From Brassica napus (Eukaryota > Streptophyta > Magnoliopsida > Brassicales > Brassicaceae): a stretch of DNA of 64,000 nucleotides. The stretch spans positions 6,489,065 through 6,553,064 of the forward strand of contig NC_063452.1 of assembly GCF_020379485.1 (NCBI RefSeq), given 5' to 3'. Shown here one piece after another: positions 34,565 through 45,765 of this stretch. Position 1 is the first letter of the stretch. Each line of letters begins with the position of its first letter. The notes below the pieces were generated by a model. The model searched no databases, was not told where the DNA came from, and worked only from the letters and a program-made list of their open reading frames with translations. The translations under genes and the position numbers were made by a program.

Positions 34565-35916
34565 CAGACCGAAATCTCCATTCTGGGCCGTCATATCTCC
34601 CTTGCAGCCGGACAGTCGGGCCTCTTCGGCCTCCAAGGTCGGGGATTCTCACTTTGGAACGACCGAACCACGGCCATCCCGCCCTCAATCATCGCCAAAG
34701 CTAGATCCCTGCTCCGGATACACTCGAGGGAACCCAGGGAAGCAGAAATCTTCGCCAAGCGAGCTTGAAACTCCGCACGAAGGGCATCCGTAGCCTCTTG
34801 GATCCCATGGCGCGCTAGTCCCGCGTCACTCTCGATCTGACGCTGGAGTCGACGCAACTCCGAGGATTTGGCCTTCCTGGCCTTCTTTTCCTTAAGTAAG
34901 GAACTCGCCGTCTTCCCAAGGTCCCTCTCAAGCTCTCCTATCGCAACCTCGAGCTTCGACACTTTCGTAGAGTGAGAGTCCTTGACAGCCGTCAACATGG
35001 CCTCGGTTTCGGACCATCTGCCCTGAAGCTCCACCAACTCCCCGGAAAGGCGACTGGTCTCAGAACCACATTCGCCGATCATCCCATCGATCAATGATAT
35101 GAACTGCGAACGGTGAAAATTCTTAAGACTAAGTCCAAGAAAAGAATGCACAAAAGACGATCGAGAATTCAAACAAGAGATTAACCTTTCCGCGAAGTCC
35201 CGATGCTAGGCTCGATCCGCCTCGCTGCGAATTCTCCCCGTCACCACTCTTGGCAAGTTTCCTCTTCCGACTCTTAGGCTGAGTAGCCAGGACAGCGCTA
35301 GGAGCACGCAATGCCAGAACGACGTCTTTTCTGGCTGGAGGAGGAGGCATAGAGTCAGCGGCCTTCTCCTTGTCCTCTGGCGAGGATCAGAGTCATGGAA
35401 GATCCTGCAGGTAGGGCTTGCGGGAGAAGAGCCATGACTTCGGTCCCATGACACGAGGCAACGACCTGCGCGGAAGAAGACGGAAACTCAGAGACAGCTT
35501 GAGCTAGTTCTTTCTCGGCTTGACGACGAACTAGTTCCTCTCGGAAAGAAAGATGACCGGCAACACAAGCCGGCGCTTCCGCCGGAGAAGTTAGAAACGG
35601 AACCGGAGAAGTGGCCTAGCCCATCTCGACGTCGGAGTCCTTCTTATCACCTTGGGAGGAAGACATGTTGAAAGGAAAGTTATGAAACTAGAGAGTTTTT
35701 TTAATTTTTGAATGAGTTTGAAGGAATGAAGAAGGGAAGGTGTGAAGAAAATGAATGACAATGGCTCACTACTTATAGAAATATGGATTCGGAATATCGT
35801 CTCGACAACTTTTTTCCGCGGAGTTTAAAATGTGAATTTCGTCCAATACACTTAACCTTGTCAAAGTGATCTATCCGCCCGCTAGAGTCACAACTCTAAC
35901 GGGCAGGGGGGCTAAC
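34565..35916 (-). pseudogene. antisense ORF copy A of the Tat element, broken
   Basis: This duplicates 42567-43916. On the minus strand exon 1 starts with ATG at 35666 (MSSSQGDKKDSDVEMG) but meets TAG almost at once and shifts frame near 35385. Exon 2 (35105 to about 34591) stays open and encodes the coiled-coil part (SRLSGELVELQGRWSETEAM). The intron donor is GTTAAT after GGAAAG (about 35190), a canonical site that copy C has lost. The 3' end of the frame runs into LTR-A at the deletion junction. Confidence 0.75.
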
Positions 35917-37371
35917 TGTTGGGGTCAAAAACGGTTACGACAAATTTAACATTCAAAACGTCCGAGGAAGAAAATAAGAATTTCTCCGAAGAGTACTTTT
36001 CGAAATAGAATCTTCCTTACGAAAAAGCTTTACGGAAGAAAGAATCTAGATGTCCGAGGAAAGCTTGAAACAGGTCGTTACGCAGCGACCGAACGTCCGT
36101 CCCGCTCGGTCGCTACGTAGCGACCGAGCTCGAGCCCAAGCTCGGTCGCTACGTAGCGACCGAGCGATCGTCCAGTTCGGTCGCTACATAGCGACCGAGC
36201 TCGAGCCAAAGCTCGGTCGCTACGTAGCGACCAAACGATCGTCCAGCTTGGTCGCTACGTAGCGACCGAGCGATCGTCTCGCTTGGTCGCTACCTAGCGA
36301 CAAGGCTCAAGCCAAGGCTCGGTCGCTACGTAGTGACCGAGCGCTCGTCCCGCTCGGTCGCTACGTAGCGACCGAGCTCGAGCCAAAGCTCGGTCGCTGC
36401 GTAGCGACCGAGCGATCGTCCCGCTCGGTCGCTACGTAGTGACCAAGCTCAAGCCAAGGCTCGGTCGCTACGTAGCGACCGAGCGCTCGTCCCGCTCGGT
36501 CGCTACGTAGCAACCTGGCTCGAGCCGAATTTTAGTCGCTGTGTAGCGATCGAACCCTTCCGAACATCGATACGACATCAATCCATGCATTCTCGTCAAA
36601 CCTTCGAATGCTATCTCCCGAAGACCGTAGCAAGCTCAGTCCATGTTTTCTGCTATTCAAATCCATCAATCAAACTTCGCGGATTAGAAACCGCGGAAAG
36701 TTCGTTCTTTATCGAAAAGAATTCGTAGTAAACGTGTCGAGTCGGAAGACGGCCCAAAGGGATCTAAAACACAACTCGAGGCCCATCCTACGATTTCTTA
36801 ACCAAAAGCCCATAAACCGCAGCACGGTTTACGCTTGGTCCACAAGGAAGGATAAATGTCAAGTTTCCGCGGATAAATACGGAATTTTGAAGATAATTGG
36901 AAGATCGGAAAAAATTGAATATCTCCATTTTTATGCTAGGACGGCTTAAGGGCACAAGATTAAAAGCGTAAACCAACCTTGGAGCTAGTATATAAGGAGT
37001 CCTAGGCGAGGAGCATGGGGAGAGGACTTTTCAGAGCAAACTTAGCACTTAGAGCAATTTAGGCAATTTTTCGTTTTTGTTATTTCGAGCTGCGACTCAA
37101 TTAGGTTTAGCCGTCTTAGGGTTGCTAGAACTAGGAATCTCGCCGACAGCTCTCGAGCCCAGGCTTATACCTTGTTGTAAACGCTCATACGCAGATTCGG
37201 AATAAGATCTACTTTGCTCTCTTTTTCGATTTCTTATTCTTATCGTTGTTATTCTCGTGTTCTGATTGCTTGACGTGTGGTAATTAGCAGATATCCGGGT
37301 CCTCCGGGAAATTAGGGTTTTCCTAGTTTCCTTATTTAAACGGAAATCGACAGTGTGAATTTCGGTTCCCA
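35917..37371 (+). repeat. Tat LTR-B (central)
   Basis: It begins TGTTGGGGTC and ends TTCGGTTCCCA, lacking the last bases of LTR-C (TTCCCACA). It has a TATATAAG box at 36989-36996. It serves as 3' LTR of the deleted copy and 5' LTR of the longer copy. Confidence 0.9.
36080..36560. repeat. palindrome array in LTR-B
   Basis: About 14 units of the GCTCGGTCGCTAC/GTAGCGACCGAGC palindrome with the same two spacer types as in LTR-A. Several units carry single substitutions, for example TACGTAGTGACC. Confidence 0.92.
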
Positions 37372-40300
37372 AAGTTTGGCTCTAGAAGGAGGGGGATGGT
37401 ACGGATCAATCTAACCCGCAAAAGCCACTCAACGATCAGAAACGATATGCAAGACTCGACGTGCGCGAACGTCATCTCATTCAAGGGGGGAGCAACGGTC
37501 GATCGGGCCAAACCTCGAAACGACCTCCTTGTCATCGAGTTGACGATTCGAGATATCGACGTCGCTAGGGTGCTTATTGACACCGGTAGTTCGGCCGATA
37601 TCATCTTCAAAGAAACGCTCGAAAAAATGGGGATCAATCAATCCGAAGTCACAAAATACCCAAGCCCACTGCTGGGACTTTCGGGGGAAATAACCATGGC
37701 CTTCGGATCGATTAATCTCGCTGTCAAAGCCGGAACCGTGACGAACGTCACAGAGTTTCTAGTCGTTGACCATCCCGCATCTTACAACGTTATCATGGGG
37801 ACGCCATGGCTAAACGCCATGCGCGCAATCCCATCAACGTACCATCTTTGCCTCAAGTTCCCGACCCCTAGCGGAGTCGAGGTAATGTGGGTAAATCCGA
37901 GAGTCACACAGGTTTGCTTCGCCGCGGAACTGAAACGAAAAAGACCAATCCTCGAGATCACTCCTAGAAAAGTGGAGAAAAAGACCTCCAGCAAAGATAC
38001 ACGAGGTCAAGATTCAGCGGAACTCTTCTGGCAATCTCGCAGCATCGCAGCCCTAGACAAAAAACGCGAGCCAACATGCGAACCCGTGGTGACGATCTGT
38101 CTCGACGAAGCCTTCCCGGAACGCTGCGTCAAGATTGGAGCCAATCTCCGCGAGGCTTTAAGAACAGAACTCATAGCCTATCTTAAAAAGAACCTCAATA
38201 CATTCGCATGGGCTGCAGAAGATATGCCGGGGATCGACATTAACATAACATGTCACGAGTTGAATATCAACCCAACATTCAAACCCATCAAGCAGAAAAG
38301 GCGGAAGCTAGGACCCGAACGTGCTGCCGCAGTAAACGTGAGATCGAAAAATTGCTTAAAGTTGGGTCGATAACAGAAGTAAGATACACAGACTGGCTCG
38401 CTAACCCTGTAGTAGTCAAAAAGAAAAACGGGAAGTGGCGAGTTTGCGTGGATTTTACCGACCTAAACAAAGCATGTCCAAAGGATAGCTTCCCTCAACC
38501 ACATATCGATCGATTGGTAGAGGCAATAGCGGGCAACAAAATTTTATCCTTCATGGATGCCTTCTCAGGTTATAATCAAATTAGGATGAATCCCGACGAT
38601 CGCGAGAAGACTGCGTTCATTACCAATCGCGGAACTTATTGCTATAAGGTAATGCCCTTCGGCCTCAAAAACGCCGGTGCAACTTACCAACGACTCGTAA
38701 ACCGAATGTTCTCCAAACAACTCGGAAAAACGATGGAGGTTTATATCGACGACATGCTCGTCAAATCCCTCAAAGCAAAAGATCACGTGTCACATCTCGA
38801 AGAGTGTTTTGCGCAATTAAATTCCCATAACATGAAGCTCAACCCGACAAAATGTAGATTCGCCGTGGCATCAGGGGAATTCCTCGGCTACTTGGTCACA
38901 TACCGCGGTATCGAAGCGAATCCAAAACAGATCAACGCACTAATCGAGATGGCTTCACCTAAGAATAAGCGGGAAGTCCAAAGACTGACCGGCAAAATCG
39001 CAGCGCTCAACCGATTTATTTCACGATCAACAGATAAGTGCCTGCCCTTCTACGACGTCCTGCGAGGAAATAAAAAAATCGAATGGTTGGAGGAGTGCGA
39101 AAACGCCTTCCAACAGTTGAAGCGCTATTTAGCTACCCCTCCAGTCCTCGCAAAACCCGTGGAAGGGGAACCTTTATTCTTGTACATCGCTGTGTCGGCA
39201 ACGGCCATAAGCGGAGTCCTGATCAGGGAAGAACGCGGGGAGCAGAAACCTATTTTCTACATAAGCAAAACCTTGCTGGATGCCGAATCTAGGTATCCGT
39301 TGATGGAAAAATTGGCATGCGCGGTCGTAACATCGGCCCAAAAACTAAGACCATATTTCCAATCCCACACGATTGTCATCCTCACGACTTTTCCCTTACG
39401 GACAATTTTGCATAGCCCAAGTCAATCAGGCCGATTGGCTAAGTGGGCGGTCGAGTTGAGCGAGTATGACATCGAATACCGACCGAGGACAAGCGCAAAA
39501 TCACAAGTGCTCGCAGACTTCCTGGTCGAACTTCCAACGGGAACAATAACCAATGAGGAACCAAATTCCACCTGGCTCCTCCACATCGACGGATCCTCAT
39601 CCAAGCAAGGATCGGGTATCGGAATCCGTCTCACCTCTCCGACGGGCGAGATCTTGGAACAATCGTTCAGGCTGGAATTCCATGCCTCGAACAACGAGGC
39701 CGAATACGAGGCATTAATCGCAGGGCTACGTTTGGCTCACGGATTAAAAATACGTAATCTCCACGCTTACTGCGACTCCCAGTTAGTGGCCAGTCAATTC
39801 AGCGGAGAGTATGAAGCCAGAGACGAAAGGATGGACGCGTACCTCAAATTGGTCCAAGGTCTAGCTCAAGACTTCGACTCTTTTGCCCTTACGCGGATCC
39901 CCCGTTCCGAGAATGTCCAGGCGGACGCCCTCGCGGCCCTAGCATCAAGTTCCGATCCAGGACTCAAAAGGGTAATTCCGGTCGAGTTCATCGAACATCC
40001 GAGCATCGGACCACCAATCGTCGTCAATCTCATAGAAGGCCAAGACGACGAAGAAGAAATTATCATACCACCACCATCAGAGCAATCTGATTACGGCTGT
40101 GATACCCCATGGCTTCAGACGATTCGAGACTACATCGTCGACGGGCAACTACCCGCCGAAAAATGGGCAGCTCGCAAGATCCGAACACAGGCCGCACGCT
40201 ACGTAACAGTGGACGGCGAAATCTACAAATGGAGATTCTCCGGACCACTCATGACGTGCCTGGAAGGAGAAAAGGCGAGAAAAGTAATGGAGGAAATACA

Positions 40301-41347
40301 TTCCGGCTCCTGCGGCAACCATTCCGGCGGGAGATCACTAGCCGTGAAAATCAAACGCCATGGATACTATTGGCCGACAATGATCGGAGATTGCGAAAAA
40401 TTCGCACGAAAATGCGAAAAATGCCAAAGGCATGCACCAACCATCCGACAACCGGCCGAAGTTCTTTCCTCCATCACATCGCCCTACCCCTTTATGCGCT
40501 GGGCCATGGATATTGTCGGACCTCTGCATAATTCAAAGCAAAAGCGTTTCCTTCTAGTCCTTACCGATTTTTTCTCAAAATGGGTAGAGGCGGACTCGTA
40601 CGCAAGTATAAAGGACGTCCAAGTCGAGAATTTCGTATGGAAAAACATCATCTGTAGGCATGGAGTTCCTTACGAGATCGTAACCGATAACGGGTCTCAG
40701 TTCATCTCCACCCGATTCGAAGCATTCTGCGAAAAATGGAAGATACGACTCAACAAGTCAACTCCCAGATATCCGCAGTGCAACGGACAGGCTGAAACAA
40801 TCAACAAGACCATTCTCGACGGACTGAAGAAACGCTTAGAGGCCAAAAAAGGCAGATGGGCCGACGAACTCGAGGGAGTCCTCTGGTCTCACCGTACCAC
40901 CCCAAGGCGAGCAACGGGAGAAACTCCCTTCGCTCTGGTATACGGCACGGAATGCATGATTCCCGCGGAAGTTGAATTTCCCGGTGTTCGAAGAAGGTTA
41001 TTACCCGAACGAGAGGAACTCAACGATGCTATGCTCTTGGATGATCTCGACCTCATTAACGAGCGCCGGGATCGAGCGCTTATCCGAATTCAAAACTACC
41101 AGCACGCCGCTGCAAAATACTATAATTCCAACGTACGAAATCGTAGGTTCAATCAGGGGATCTGGTCCTTCGCAAAGTTTTCCAAAACACCGCTGAACGA
41201 AACGCGGGAAAACTCGGAGCAAACTGGAAAAGGCTCTATAAAATCGAAAAAGTCGTCCGACCAGGTTCTTACGAAATAGCCAACATGCAGAGCATAAAAA
41301 TTCCTAGAACCTGGAACGCGATGCATCTCAAAAAATACTATCACTAA
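37372..41347 (+). pseudogene. Tat gypsy pol polyprotein, two frameshifts, gag absent
   Basis: The region starts a few bases after LTR-B with the tail of the gag-protease linker, so gag is missing. Protease is DVARVLIDTGSSADIIFK (near 37560). One base is lost near 38339, shifting frame. Reverse transcriptase follows (WRVCVDFTDLNKACPKDSFP, then MEVYIDDMLVKS), RNase H, and a second RNase H-like domain (LHIDGSSSKQGSGIG, NEAEYEALIAG, YCDSQLVASQ, ADALAALAS). The integrase has the zinc motif (CEKCQRHA) and core (MRWAMDIVGPL, TDNGSQF, NGQAETINK). A one-base loss in a G run near 41157 shifts the C-terminus. The intact frame would end at the TAA at 41345-41347. The two RNase H domains are characteristic of the Tat clade. 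Confidence 0.92.
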
Positions 41348-42428
41348 ACGAACCAACCCGCAATCACTGAACTACGAGACGGCTTGATCTCCGCAAGGAG
41401 TACGTAGGCAGTTTGCCGAAAGGCAAATTCAGCTGTCCCCCCTCATTAAAAAGGGGGGAGTGGGTACGTATACTCGTATACTCCCCAAAATCGAAAAAAC
41501 TTCTTACCACGCTCTTGGTGTTTTCGACTTATCAAAACCTCCTCACCTGTAAAATCAGTGCGAGGTCTTCGGATATTAGTCAACCGTTTAGGAGAAGCAA
41601 CCTTTGGCATCGCGAGACGTCGCAAAAGATGCCTCAAAAGTTTATTTCTTTCGAACGAACGAAACTTCCGTCACAAAAGAAACATATATATGCACACACT
41701 AGCACCTATTTTGCGCAAAAAATTCGAAACAACGGCACACGCCACCAAGTCCGATGCTGATCACATCGAACTCACAAAACGTCCTAAACAGACATAGCCA
41801 TCTCACGAAGATGACTATCTTACATCTGACACAAGGATAATAGCGCTATAAAAGAAATCTGAAATTTTTGTCTAGCACTTCCGGTCTCCGGAGAGACGCT
41901 CGATTCGTATCAAACAAGTCGTATAAGCCGAGAACCTATCGCGGACTTTACATCGATACGAATCAGGAAGAAATTGCGACAGGAAAAACGATAGCCGTTT
42001 AGTCACCGCACAATCATTAAACCTAGGTCTTGCCCTAAACCCAGCGCACTGGCCTGTAACATCTCGAAGGCATGATATCGAAAGATAAGAGATTCTTAAA
42101 CCATGCCTCTATGTTTATGTTCGACATCTTCAGCACCCCCGCAGAGTTCACATCTCGCGGAAGAACTCTCAAAACAGGTCTCGAATGAAACATTTCACAA
42201 TCGAAGAAGGATATGAGACGACAACTCATCACCTTCCTCCCCACTATTCGCAAACTCATAAAAAGCGCTATCCGATTATCTTACCATAAAAAGAAAGCCG
42301 CAGAGCTGCAGGGATTCAAAGCCACACACGGCTAGTCCCGAAATACAAATAAGGCCATTCAAGGCCGAAACATAAAAACATAAAAAAAAATCTCTCGCAA
42401 GAGATCTAACCCAAGTCATCCTCAGAAC
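41348..42428. other. Tat non-coding region between pol and antisense ORF
   Basis: About 1.1 kb without a long frame on either strand. It includes a short C-rich/G-rich pair (GTCCCCCCTCATT and AAAAGGGGGGAG at 41430-41460) able to form a hairpin. Such spacers are normal between integrase and the 3' extra ORFs of Tat elements. Confidence 0.6.
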
Positions 42429-43668
42429 TTACGCCCCCTCTTCACCCGCTGCCTCGTCCGAGCCTGGAGCCGCGCCACCTCCATTTTCTCCGACCATCGA
42501 GTCTTTCCCCTCTGGGTCTTCTGAACACGTCGGAAGGAAGCACGCGGATTTCAGTTCGGCCAGGACGAGACCGAAATCTCCATTCTCGGCCGCCATATCT
42601 CCCTTGCAGCCGGACAGTCGGGCCTCTTCGGCCTCCAAGGTCGGGGGAGTCTCACTTTGGAACGACCGAACCACGGCCATCCCGCCCTCAATCGTCGCCA
42701 AAGCTAGATCCCTGCTCTGGATACACTCGAGGGAACCAAGGGAAGCAGAAATCTTCGCCAAGCGAGCTTGAAACTCCGCGTGAAGGGCATCCATAGCCTC
42801 TTGGATCCCACGGCGCGCTAGTCCCGCGTCACTCTCGATCTGACGCTGGAGTCGACGCACCTCCGAGGATTTGGCCTTCCTGGCCTTCTTTTCCTTAAGT
42901 AAGGAACTCGCCGACTTCCCAAGGTCCCTCTCAAGCTCTCCTATCACAACCTCGAGCTTCGACACTTTCGCAGAGTGAGAGTCCTTGACAGCCGTCAACA
43001 TGGCCTCGGTTTCAGACCATCTGCCCTGAAGCTCCACCAACTCCCCGGAAAGGCGACTGGTCTCAGAACCACATTCGACGATCATCCCATCGATCAACGC
43101 TATGAACTGCGAACGGTGAAAATTCTTAAAACTAAGTCCGAGAAAAGAATGCAGAAAAGACGATCGAGAATTCAAACAAGAGATAAATCTTTCTGCGAAG
43201 TCCCGATGCTAGGCTCGATCCGCCTCGTTGCGAATTCTCCCCGTCACCACTCTTGGCAAGTTTCCCCTTCCGACTCTTAGGCTGAGTAGCCAAGACAGCG
43301 CTAGGAGCACGCAATGCCAGAACGACGTCTTTTCTGGCTGGAGGAGGAGGCATAGAGTCAGCAGCCTTCTCCTTGTCCTCGACGAGGATCGGAGTCATGG
43401 AAGATCCTGCAGGTAGGGCTTGCGGGAGAAGATCCATGACTTCGGTCCCATGACACGAGGCAACGACCTGCGCGGAAGAAGACAGAAACTCAAAGCCAGC
43501 TTGAGCTATTTCTTTCTCGGCTTGACGACGAACTAGTTCCTCTCGGAAAGAAAGATGACCGGCAACACAAGCCGGAGCTTCCGCCGGAGAAGTTAGAACC
43601 GGAGCCAGAGAAGTGGTCTCGCCCATCTCGACGTCGGAATCCTTCTTATCACCTTGGGAGGAAGACAT
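42429..43668 (-). CDS. Tat antisense ORF (two-exon coiled-coil protein)
   Basis: On the strand opposite to pol, an ATG at 43668 (MSSSQGDKKDSDVEMGETTS) opens exon 1 to about 43189 (160 codons, Pro/Ser-rich then basic KSRKGKLAKSGDGENSQRGG). Exon 2 runs from 43106 to 42429 (225 codons) after a ...TTCGCAG acceptor, and is a long Glu/Lys/Arg-rich coiled coil (LEVVIGELERDLGKSASSLL). The phases match. The donor here reads AT where copy A has GT, so splicing may be impaired; without splicing the exon 1 frame stops at about 43132. Antisense ORFs 3' of pol are known in Tat elements; their function is unknown. No domain beyond the coiled coil is recognised. The frame is intact although gag is gone and pol is broken. 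Confidence 0.7.
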
Positions 43669-43779
43669 GTTGAAAGGAAAGTTATGAAACTAGAGAGTTT
43701 TTTAATTTTTGAATGAGTTTGAAGGATTGAAGAAGGGAAGGTGTGAAGAAAATGAATGACAAGAGCTCACTACTTATAG

Positions 43780-43800
43780 AAGTATGGTTCGGAATATCGT
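43780..43800 (-). promoter_or_regulatory. possible TATA element of the antisense ORF
   Basis: Minus-strand CTATAAGTAGTGAGC lies about 110 bp upstream of the ATG at 43668. The same motif precedes copy A at about 35770-35785. Confidence 0.35.
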
Positions 43801-43897
43801 CTCGACAACTTTTTTCTGCGGAGTTTAAAATGTGAATTTCGTCCAATACACTTAACCTTGTCAAAGTGATCTATCCGCCCGCTAGAGTCACAACTCT

Positions 43898-43916
43898 AAC
43901 GGGCTGGGGGGCTAAC
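43898..43916 (+). other. Tat polypurine tract before LTR-C
   Basis: CGGGCTGGGGGGCTAAC abuts LTR-C. Immediately upstream is a small inverted repeat (AGAGTCACAACTCT). The same arrangement precedes LTR-B at 35898-35916. Confidence 0.65.
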
Positions 43917-45444
43917 TGTTGGGGTCAAAAACGATTACGACAAATTTAACATTCAAAACGTCCGAGGAAGAAAACAAGAATTTCTCCGAAGAGTACTTTT
44001 CGAAATAGATTCTTCCTTACGAAAAAGCTTTACGGAAGAAAGAATCGAGATGTCCGAGGAAAGCTCGAAACAGGTCGTTACGCAGCGACCGAACGTCCGT
44101 CCCGTTCGGTCGCTACGTAGCGACCGAGCTCGAGCCCAAGCTCGGTCGCTACGTAGCGACCGAGCTCGAGACAAAGCTCGGTCGCTACGTAGCGACCGAG
44201 CGATCGTTCCGCTCGGTCGCTACGTAGCGACCGAGCTCAAGCCAAGGCTCGGTCGCTACGTAGCGACCGAGCGATCGTCCCGCTCGGTCGTTACGTAGCG
44301 ACAAGGCTCAAGCCAAGGCTCGGTCGCTACGTAGCGACCGAGCGCTCGTCCCGCTCTATCGCTACGTAGCGACCGAGCTCAAGCCAAAGCTCGGTCGCTG
44401 CATAGCGACCGAGCGATCGTCCCGCTCGGTCGCTACGTAGCAACCGAGCTCGGCCAAGCTCGATCGCTACGTAGCGACCGAGCGTTCGTCCCGCTCGGTC
44501 GCTACGTAGTGACCGAGCTCAAGCCAAGGCTCGGTCGCTACGTAGCGACCGAGCGCTCGTCCCGCTCGGTCACTACGTAGCAACCGGGCTCGAGCCGAAG
44601 TTCAGTCAATGTGTAGCGATCGAACCCTTCCGAACATCGATACGACATCAATCCATGCATTCTCGTCAAACCTTCGAATGCTATCTCCCGAAGACCGTAG
44701 CAAGCTCAGTCCATGTTTTCCGCTATTCAAATCCATCAATCAAACTTCGCGGATTAGAAACCGCGGAAAGTTCGTTCTTTATCGAAAAGAATTCGTAGTA
44801 AACGTGTCGAGTCGGAAGACGGCCCAAAGGGATCTAAAACACGACTCGAGGCCCATCCTACGATTTCTTAACCAAAAGCCCGTAAACCGCAGCACGGTTT
44901 ACGCTTGGTCCACAAGGAAGAATAAATGTCAAGTTTCCGCGGATAAATACGAAAGTTTTGAAGATAATTGGAAGATCGGAAAAAATGGAATATCTCCATT
45001 TTTATGCTATGACGGTTTAAGGGCAGAAGAGTAAAAGCGTAAACCGACCTTGGAGCTAGTATATAAGGAGTCCGAGGCGAGGAGCATGGGGAGAGGACTT
45101 TTCAGAGCAAACTTAGCACTTAGAGAAATTTAGGCAATTTTCCGTTTTTGTTATTTCGAGTTGCGACTCAATTAGGTTTAGCCGTCTTAGGGTTGCTAGA
45201 ACTAGGAATCTCGCCGACAGCTCTCGAGCCCAGGCTTATACCTTGTTGTAAACGCTCATACGCAGATTCGGAATAAGATCTACTTTGCTCTCTTTTTCGA
45301 TTTCTTATTCTTATCGTTGTTATTCTCGTGTTCTGATTGCTTGACGTGTGGTAATTAGCAGATATCCGGGTCCTCTGGGAAATTAGAGTTTTCCTAGTTT
45401 CCTTATTTAAACGGAAATCGAAAGTGCGAATTTCGGTTCCCACA
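43917..45444 (+). repeat. Tat LTR-C (complete)
   Basis: 1528 bp, from TGTTGGGGTC to TTCGGTTCCCACA, followed by the ACTTA target duplication. It has a TATATAAG box at 45060-45067. It is the most complete LTR of the family in this window. Confidence 0.92.
44080..44625. repeat. palindrome array in LTR-C
   Basis: About 16 units of the GCTCGGTCGCTAC/GTAGCGACCGAGC palindrome, the longest array of the four LTRs. Peptides rich in RSLRSDRA read from it are artefacts of the repeat. Confidence 0.92.
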
Positions 45445-45765
45445 ACTTACTCCGTCGCTGATCTAAACTATCCGTCGTTTGCTGTTAACGTCGACGGGTC
45501 TGACACGTACAAGTACACACGCACGGTCACAAACGTTGGAGGAGCTGGGTCATACTCGGTTAAAGTAACGACGGAGACAACAGCCGCTAAGATTTCGGTT
45601 GAACCGGCGGTTTTGAATTTTAAAGAAGTAAACGAGAAGAAATCTTATGAGGTAACGTTTACAGTTGACTCGTCTAAGCCGTCTGGGTCTAACAGCTTCG
45701 GGAGCATTGAGTGGTCAGATGGGAAACATGTGGTGGTCAGTCCAGTGGCAATTAGCTGGACATAG
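45445..45765 (+). pseudogene. subtilase copy 2, 3' portion of the remnant
   Basis: After the Tat element the subtilase frame resumes at the duplicated ACTTA and encodes the complete Fn3-like C-terminal domain (YSVADLNYPSFAVNVDGSD, ...SDGKHVVVSPVAISWT) with a normal stop. It is very close to residues 653-758 of the intact copy. Together with 33086-33303 it forms one 5'-deleted pseudogene. Confidence 0.9.

Larger units (their letters stand above)
33304..45444 (+). mobile_element. three-LTR Tat-lineage Ty3/gypsy composite
   Basis: The block is flanked by ACTTA (33299-33303, 45445-45449) and consists of LTR-A (33304-34564), a partial internal segment (34565-35916), LTR-B (35917-37371), a second internal region (37372-43916) and LTR-C (43917-45444). 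LTR-B and LTR-C are each preceded by a GGGG(G)GCTAAC polypurine-like tract. The 34565-35916 segment matches 42567-43916. It is thus a tandem element whose first internal region has lost its gag-pol part from within the end of LTR-A. Tat assignment rests on the extra RNase H domain and the antisense 3' ORF. Confidence 0.9.

Noticed and set aside
36050..36262. Open frames rich in RSLRSDRA (also at 43953-44298 and 33587-33856)
   Set aside because: They are read-through of the LTR palindrome array on both strands; all six phases stay open because of the repeat composition.
39866..40531. Frames antisense or offset to Tat pol
   Set aside because: Shadows of the long pol frame with recognised domains.
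33470..44625. CRISPR-like periodic palindromic repeats
   Set aside because: Plant nuclear context, location within LTRs, repeated spacers of only two types and no Cas genes. It is an LTR palindrome array.
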